From: Mucor racemosus | Taxonomy: Eukaryota > Mucoromycota > Mucoromycetes > Mucorales > Mucoraceae | Length of the DNA stretch: 64,000 nucleotides | NCBI GenBank assembly: GCA_027405735.1 | Contig: JAPEHQ010000002.1 | Location: 1,116,001-1,180,000, forward strand | Direction: 5' to 3' | Part shown: piece by piece, positions 58,909-64,000 of the stretch | Numbering within the stretch: position 1 is the stretch's first letter | How the letters are laid out: each line of letters starts with the position of its first letter | Notes under the pieces: generated by a model | The model's database searches: none | What the model saw: the letters and a program-made list of their open reading frames with translations, nothing else | Told to the model about the DNA's origin: nothing | Made by a program: the position numbers and the translations under genes

Positions 58909-58950
58909 AGAACTGTAGGGGATTTTATTATTATAAATAAAGCGTTAGAT

Positions 58951-61501
58951 TTATATGAGAGATTTACTAAGCTCTTTAACAACTTTATCCATTTTTTTAG
59001 CTAATGTAATGTCATTAAGAATTTGCTCATTTTTAGTTGTGATTAGCTGGCTTATCCCTTGACACTTTTCCTTATTGCTATAAAGCATATATAATTGTTA
59101 ATCATATATATTTCAACAAATAAAAATAACAAATACCTTGGTGTGATAAAGATAGTCGAATAAAGAATGTGATGATATCGAATGAGCAAGTCAGGAATGT
59201 AAGCTTGTCGAAGTGCTGCTTTTGATATTTGTGCAGTTTCATTTGATTCTTTTAAACAGATTATCAGAAAAAAATGCATTAAATAATATTATTAATGGCA
59301 ATAATTTACCTCCTGCAAGCCAATTTCCATGTAAAACTCGAGATATTTCACTGCTTATTTCAATGGTTTTTTTCTCTACTTCATCTCTCCAATTGTACAC
59401 TTTCATAATAGAATCTAAAGAGCCACTATAGCAGTATATTTATGAGCATTTAAATATAGGTATCTAAGAAAACTTACTCGTCTTTTGGTCCGTTTTCGAA
59501 TAATTTCTCCCAGTTATCATATTCTATGAAAGAGTTCATCAAGCTTCGATGTAAATCAAATTCAATTAGAATTGCTTGCGAATTCGTATGATTTTTTGCT
59601 TCAAAAGACATCCTTTCAATCATGACATCTGTAAATAGCTTGAAGATCTCCTGGACCAGATATATTTTGTAAATGCCTAATAGATAGCGAATTGTCATAT
59701 TGGCTGCTTGAAATGCTTGAATACACATGCTTTCATCGAATGTCAACCATTTGATTGCTTGTATAAATACAGCATAATCTTTAGTTATCTCTCCTTCAAG
59801 TTCAAGTTCTAGTGTGTCGGGTGTTTTTGCAGAAACCTTATTCGGTGCAAAAGAAATTGCTTTTTTGAATAGGTGGGTATATGTAAATTGTAAAATGTCA
59901 GGCATATCTAAACCGTACTCTTTTCCTAGTTGTAATACAATAGAGCATTCTTCATCATCTCCGTCAAAGTTTTGAAGGAAATTCGAGTAAATTTTGATTT
60001 GATGATTTGGAGATTGTTTGGCAGCATAAGCAGCAATGACAACTGGTCTCATAACACTTGGCTCTGCATTAATATCAGAATAGGCAGATAAAAGTGCGGC
60101 TGAATACAAACTTTCTTGCCATCCAAAATATTCTCGACCGTATAGTATAAATGTTGATATAAATCGTAATACTTGTGCACGTTCTTCGGGTTGGTCACTA
60201 ATGTAAATACCAGGATTCAATTGACTTTCCTTTTCATTGTGTGTATAGGCCAAGTAAATTTCTCTAATAGTTTGTTGTGGTTGATTTGATAATATAGCTG
60301 ATTGAATATAATGAAAAAACATTCGAGGATCACCTCTTAAACAAAGGAAAATGTTAGTTTACACCCAATGTATCCATATTTAGTGATTAATTTACTTTTC
60401 CATAATAAAATCCTTTGATAATGCTATATCAGCAATGTCTTTGGATAACACACTTTCTTCGTTTGCTGTGGAGTGCGGAATATCTAACATGGCTTCAGTC
60501 TTTTCATTGAAATAAGCCCAAATGACATCTTCCCAAGTATTGCACATTGTTGAATTGTATAATTCCTTTGATTTTCCTCCCAATACACTGAGTAATGCTT
60601 TTCTATATTTTCCAGTTGATTTCTATTCTCAAACATACATGATTAAAATGAATTACTGCATTGTGATATTTAGGTACGTACTTGCTTCAAATCATACATC
60701 ACTGCTTTTTTCCAAATACTGCGCTCTCTGTCAACGATTTTTGATCCTTCATCCACTATATAACATGTGTCAGTATATAGAATCTATACATTTATACACA
60801 ATAAACTTACTCAATGCCATTTTCTGATATTGCATAAATCCATTTACCATGTAGTTGAATGAAACATTTTGATTTGATGTTGCAATAGGTGTAAAATCAT
60901 TTGAACGAAGTTTCTCAAAGTGTTGTTTATATATAATTTCATTATTCTGTTCTTTTGTTGTGGTAATTCGCTTCTTTCTCGGTGGCTCTTGACCATCGTT
61001 ACTGTGTATAATACCAACATGATTGAACAAATTTGTAATTTCATCATCCACATCGTTGAATTCATCAATTCGATCAGCTAAATCTTGATCAATTTCTATT
61101 TGTGATACCCACTGTTTCAATTCCTATTCATTAGATTAGTTGAATTCTTTCAAATATAGAGACTTTTTGCTGCTTACAGCGAATCGATACAAGTTTGACT
61201 TGGTCTTTGTTCTATCAAAATAAAAGTTAGAAGATGTATGTGGTGCGATAGAAAACATTTACTCTTCTAATAAAGATAGCAGCCTCCAGGTGGCATTTTC
61301 GTAATACATGAAATGATCGAGTTTACTACATTCAAAAGGATCATGAGTACAATATGATACACGTCTAATACAACAATTAACTTACTCTTCGTGTAGACAA
61401 GTTAATTCTGCAAAATGATCAGCTGTATCTTTTGCTGAACCAGGTCCAAATTCATTGACTATCTTTGCGAAACTGTCATATAGATTAGTATTTGTCGACA
61501 T
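58951..61501 (-). CDS. NUP84: Nucleoporin Nup84/Nup107
   Basis: Ten exons (61386-61501, 61263-61325, 61178-61211, 60811-61123, 60682-60755, 60396-60622, 59478-60335, 59310-59425, 59137-59248, 58951-59077) join in phase to 679 residues, near yeast Nup84 (726). Signature pieces: FYD-like N-terminus with FGPGSAKDTADHF, YYENATWRLLSLLEE, VDRERSIWKKAVMYDLKQ, CNTWEDVIWAYF, and the C-terminal RMFFHYIQSAILS with FIL.GREYFGW. The protein is all-helical (ACE1-type) and forms the tail of the Y-complex in the nuclear pore coat, contacting Nup133 at its C-terminus. The acidic stretch before RKKRITTTKE may hold a nuclear localisation signal. Splicing of the small third exon (34 nt) is the least certain point. 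Confidence 0.88.
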
Positions 61502-61909
61502 GATAAAGTAATGAATGAATATAACAAAACGCTACGACCTTTGCAATTACAACTTCAACTGTAATTCAAGAAGTTTACCTTCTCGGTGACTGGTTAAGCA
61601 TTCAATACACTTCTCAAAATCAATGGATTTCTGCACTATTGTATTTTTGTAAAGGGTTTTTTCTGTGTGTTTATAGCACAGATAAATGCATTTACTCAGG
61701 CTCAAGTATTGGTTGATATTTAAGCTATATACTTGTATTTTTTTTTTTGTTCTCAAAGAAAGCAAAATATCAATTATATACATGAATTTCATCATGACAT
61801 TTGCTTTAACCTGCGGCTATCAAAATATAAAAATGTTAATACAATTTTATTTATGCCAAATACAAGATTATATAAAAAACAAAGGGGGTGAAACAAGTGA
61901 TAAATAAAT
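61502..61909. other. Intergenic region between CorA-like 3' end and Nup84 start
   Basis: Serves as Nup84 upstream region and as 3' flank of the transporter. An open minus-strand frame at 61547-61795 is of low complexity and has no recognisable features. Confidence 0.45.
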
Positions 61910-63781
61910 CTAAAGGAAGCCTGTTCTCTTTCCGATGGCTAACATTGCTACAACATACATCATCATTCCTAGTACAATCCAAAAGAACCAAACCAGATCA
62001 CCATTATTCTGACCTGGAACATTAACATTCATACCAAATAAACCGCCAACCAAATTCTACGCAATGATATCATTAGAACACATACATAATACTCAAAAGA
62101 AACAATACTTACAAGTGGTACAATAACTGTAGCAAAGAAAGTAAGACGATTGATTACTTCATTGGTAGTATTACCAGCTTGAGATAATTCAATAGAGATT
62201 TGACCTAAATAATTTCTATGTGCTCTACCAAGAATAAGATCATAATGGTTTACATTTTGTAACATGGTAAGAATATGATCTTGGATATCTCCTAAATAAA
62301 GCGTCACTTCATGATGTACTTTGACTTCATCTTGTTCTGGTATAATATTATCGGCAATTGTTGATGTTGTATTGTTTGCGGTTGTATTATTTACTGCGGT
62401 GCTTACTGCCGTTGTACCGCCGCCTCCGCCAGCAGTTGCTAAATCTTTTAATCTCATGTTATTATATCCAATTTCCTTTGCTTTATCTTCGTATCTCTTG
62501 ATTAAACTACGTACAACATCTGCTTTTGGCCCTAACAAACGTAATAATTGCATAACAGTTTTTCTACAACTACCAATACGTCTCAACATGTCATTTTGTT
62601 CTGATCCGTTTAATACAAGTACAAGATCATCAATTGAATCTACTTCCAATTCTGTATGTTGAATCAATGGAGCAAAACTATCAGTGATATTATCAATCAA
62701 AGCGTAATTGATCCATTCAGGTGTTACATGAATAAAATCTTTAAGCTGATGAATACGACGACGAACATTATGAGGATGAGGTAAATCTTGAAATCGGAAC
62801 TATGGAGCAAAAAGATTTGTTTAGTTTAACAATGGATAAACGGCTACCACGCATTCAAAAATCTTACAGTCAAGACACCATCTTTAAAAATAATGATATA
62901 AAAACTAACTGCTTCAAGATAATCAGGACTATGGAAATCGTGATTGAAACTTCTAAAACTGATAAACATGTAATTTTGGAATATTTCGCATTTCTCTCTT
63001 GATTCTTGAGCTTGGATATCTTCTGTAGTCAATGGATGAATTCGAAAAATCTATTTTTAAGCCTTGTTAAAACACACAAGAACCCTCCTCCCTCATATTA
63101 TGCTTGAAAATGGTTTATATTTACTTTACTAATAGCACGCATCTCATCATTGGAAGGTGCGAAAATATCGATCCACCAACTAGTTGTTTCTATCAACAAA
63201 TCAGCCACTGTTGCTTGGTTATTTTGGGGAGATTTCATTGAAAGTAATTGACGAAATGATCTATGCTTTAATGATCCAAGTTCAGCGGAATAAAATGTAT
63301 ATCTATCTATATCCTTTTTCACTTCTGATGGATCCTAATAGATTTCTCGATATAAATTTACATGCAAAAAGAAAACTACAAAATGGAAATTTACCCGAAT
63401 GTTATCACCATAAAAACTAAAACGTCTTGAAGCAGAGCTTGGCTCATTCTGTCCACTATCCAATAAATCATCCAATTTAGCAGTAAGTCGACGTTCCAAT
63501 TTGAATTCAGGATCACTCGTCTCATCTTCTTTTGAGTTGTGAATATAAGATTTCAATATTTCAGTTTCCAATGTTGAATGCTGATCAGGTCGCTGTGTAG
63601 GGTACGGATAACATACTTCAACATCTGCAGAATTTTTCCTGCCTTTTGTTGTATCTGATGAAGAAGTTGGTACTGGTGGAGGTGTTGACGCAGTTGAATC
63701 TACTGGTTCCATCTGTAAAACGTAGTCTTGAGAGACTGAAGGAGCCAAGAATGGTCTGGCGTGGAAACGTTCGTCCTCCAT
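61910..63781 (-). CDS. CorA/Mnr2-type magnesium transporter
   Basis: Five exons (63395-63781, 63125-63334, 62868-63050, 62113-62799, 61910-62056) give 537 residues. A Ser/Pro-rich N-terminal region of about 130 residues precedes the CorA core (SWWIDIFAPSNDEM, IFRIHPLTTEDIQ, NYMFISFRSF, VRRRIHQLKDF). The long stalk helix follows, interrupted by a GGGGG/Asn-Thr linker (about residues 395-425), and then the first membrane helix with the selectivity motif GMN at 497-499. The second helix (LVWFFWIVLGMMMYVVAM) ends in a short basic tail GKRTGFL. TTEDI and GMN place it with fungal Alr1/Mnr2 channels; the compact N-terminus and spacing favour vacuolar Mnr2 over plasma-membrane Alr1. Confidence 0.92.
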
Positions 63782-64000
63782 TTTCGAAAAATTAATACTT
63801 TTTTCTTCTAAAGAAGACTAGTTATCATAGAAAATAAAGAAAGAGAGAAAGAAAGAGCAGTGTTCATACCATTTTTGCTTTCAAACTCTCATCAAACTTT
63901 TTTTTTTTTTTTCAACAAAAAAAAAAACGAGGTATTTACGGAGTTTATTCAGAATGTGTTGTTATTTTTATGATTTCAAGCTTGCCTGTGTTACTAGTTT
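63782..64000. other. Upstream flank of the CorA-like gene
   Basis: Contains a GA-rich run (63837-63857) and long T and A homopolymers (63899-63925). No gene is supported before the window ends. Confidence 0.45.

Noticed and set aside
61547..61795. 82-residue minus-strand frame upstream of Nup84
   Set aside because: Low-complexity Leu/Lys/Tyr composition in AT-rich DNA, no homology recognised and no splice context.

Overview
The window is AT-rich nuclear DNA of a filamentous fungus. I infer Mucoromycota, most likely Mucorales. The grounds are very short spliceosomal introns (about 42-95 nt) with GT..AG ends and some TACTAAC-like branch points, a fungal signalling mucin, a fungal-type V-ATPase proteolipid, an Argonaute, and a Ty3/gypsy retroelement. 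No rRNA, convincing tRNA, CRISPR array or bacterial gene organisation was seen. Exon coordinates given here were worked out by hand from splice signals and phase; each full model sums to a whole number of codons.

Layout. (1) 1-7.45 kb is a compact gene block: the 3' end of an ARMC8/Gid5-like armadillo protein, a V-ATPase proteolipid (c/c'), an MBOAT lysophospholipid acyltransferase and the histone chaperone NAP1. (2) About 8.1-20.2 kb is a gene-free repeat island. It holds family B repeats at its two edges (one carrying a solo LTR) and a roughly 5 kb unit of family A with long direct terminal repeats, fragments of a dynein intermediate-chain gene and a TA-flanked MITE. (3) 20.3-29.2 kb holds a 2,621-aa HEAT-like protein that I tentatively relate to UNC80, and a p24/EMP24 cargo receptor. 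(4) About 29.6-41.6 kb is a second repeat island: a family B piece, then a second copy of the family A unit. A complete Ty3/gypsy element with seemingly identical 256-bp LTRs, a solo LTR and another LTR-like insert interrupt it. (5) 42.1-51.8 kb holds an Msb2-like signalling mucin, a Rab11-like GTPase, a histidine acid phosphatase and an epoxide hydrolase. (6) 52.8-54.0 kb is another family B copy. (7) 54.4-63.8 kb holds Argonaute, a WrbA-type flavodoxin-like oxidoreductase, Nup84/Nup107 and a CorA/Mnr2-type magnesium transporter.

Functional links. Most genes are unrelated housekeeping genes without operon logic. Several belong to the secretory and plasma-membrane system: p24, Rab11, the Msb2-like mucin, V-ATPase and MBOAT. 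The Argonaute lies in the same window as active-looking retroelements, but no direct link can be shown from sequence alone.

The most interesting signals are: the two paralogous repeat islands, which act as each other's empty-site controls and expose four separate insertions; the captured dynein intermediate-chain fragments, still carrying intron sequence; the very young Ty3 element whose gag-pol stop lies inside its 3' LTR; the uncharacterised family B with recurring ORF pieces; and the large UNC80-like protein.
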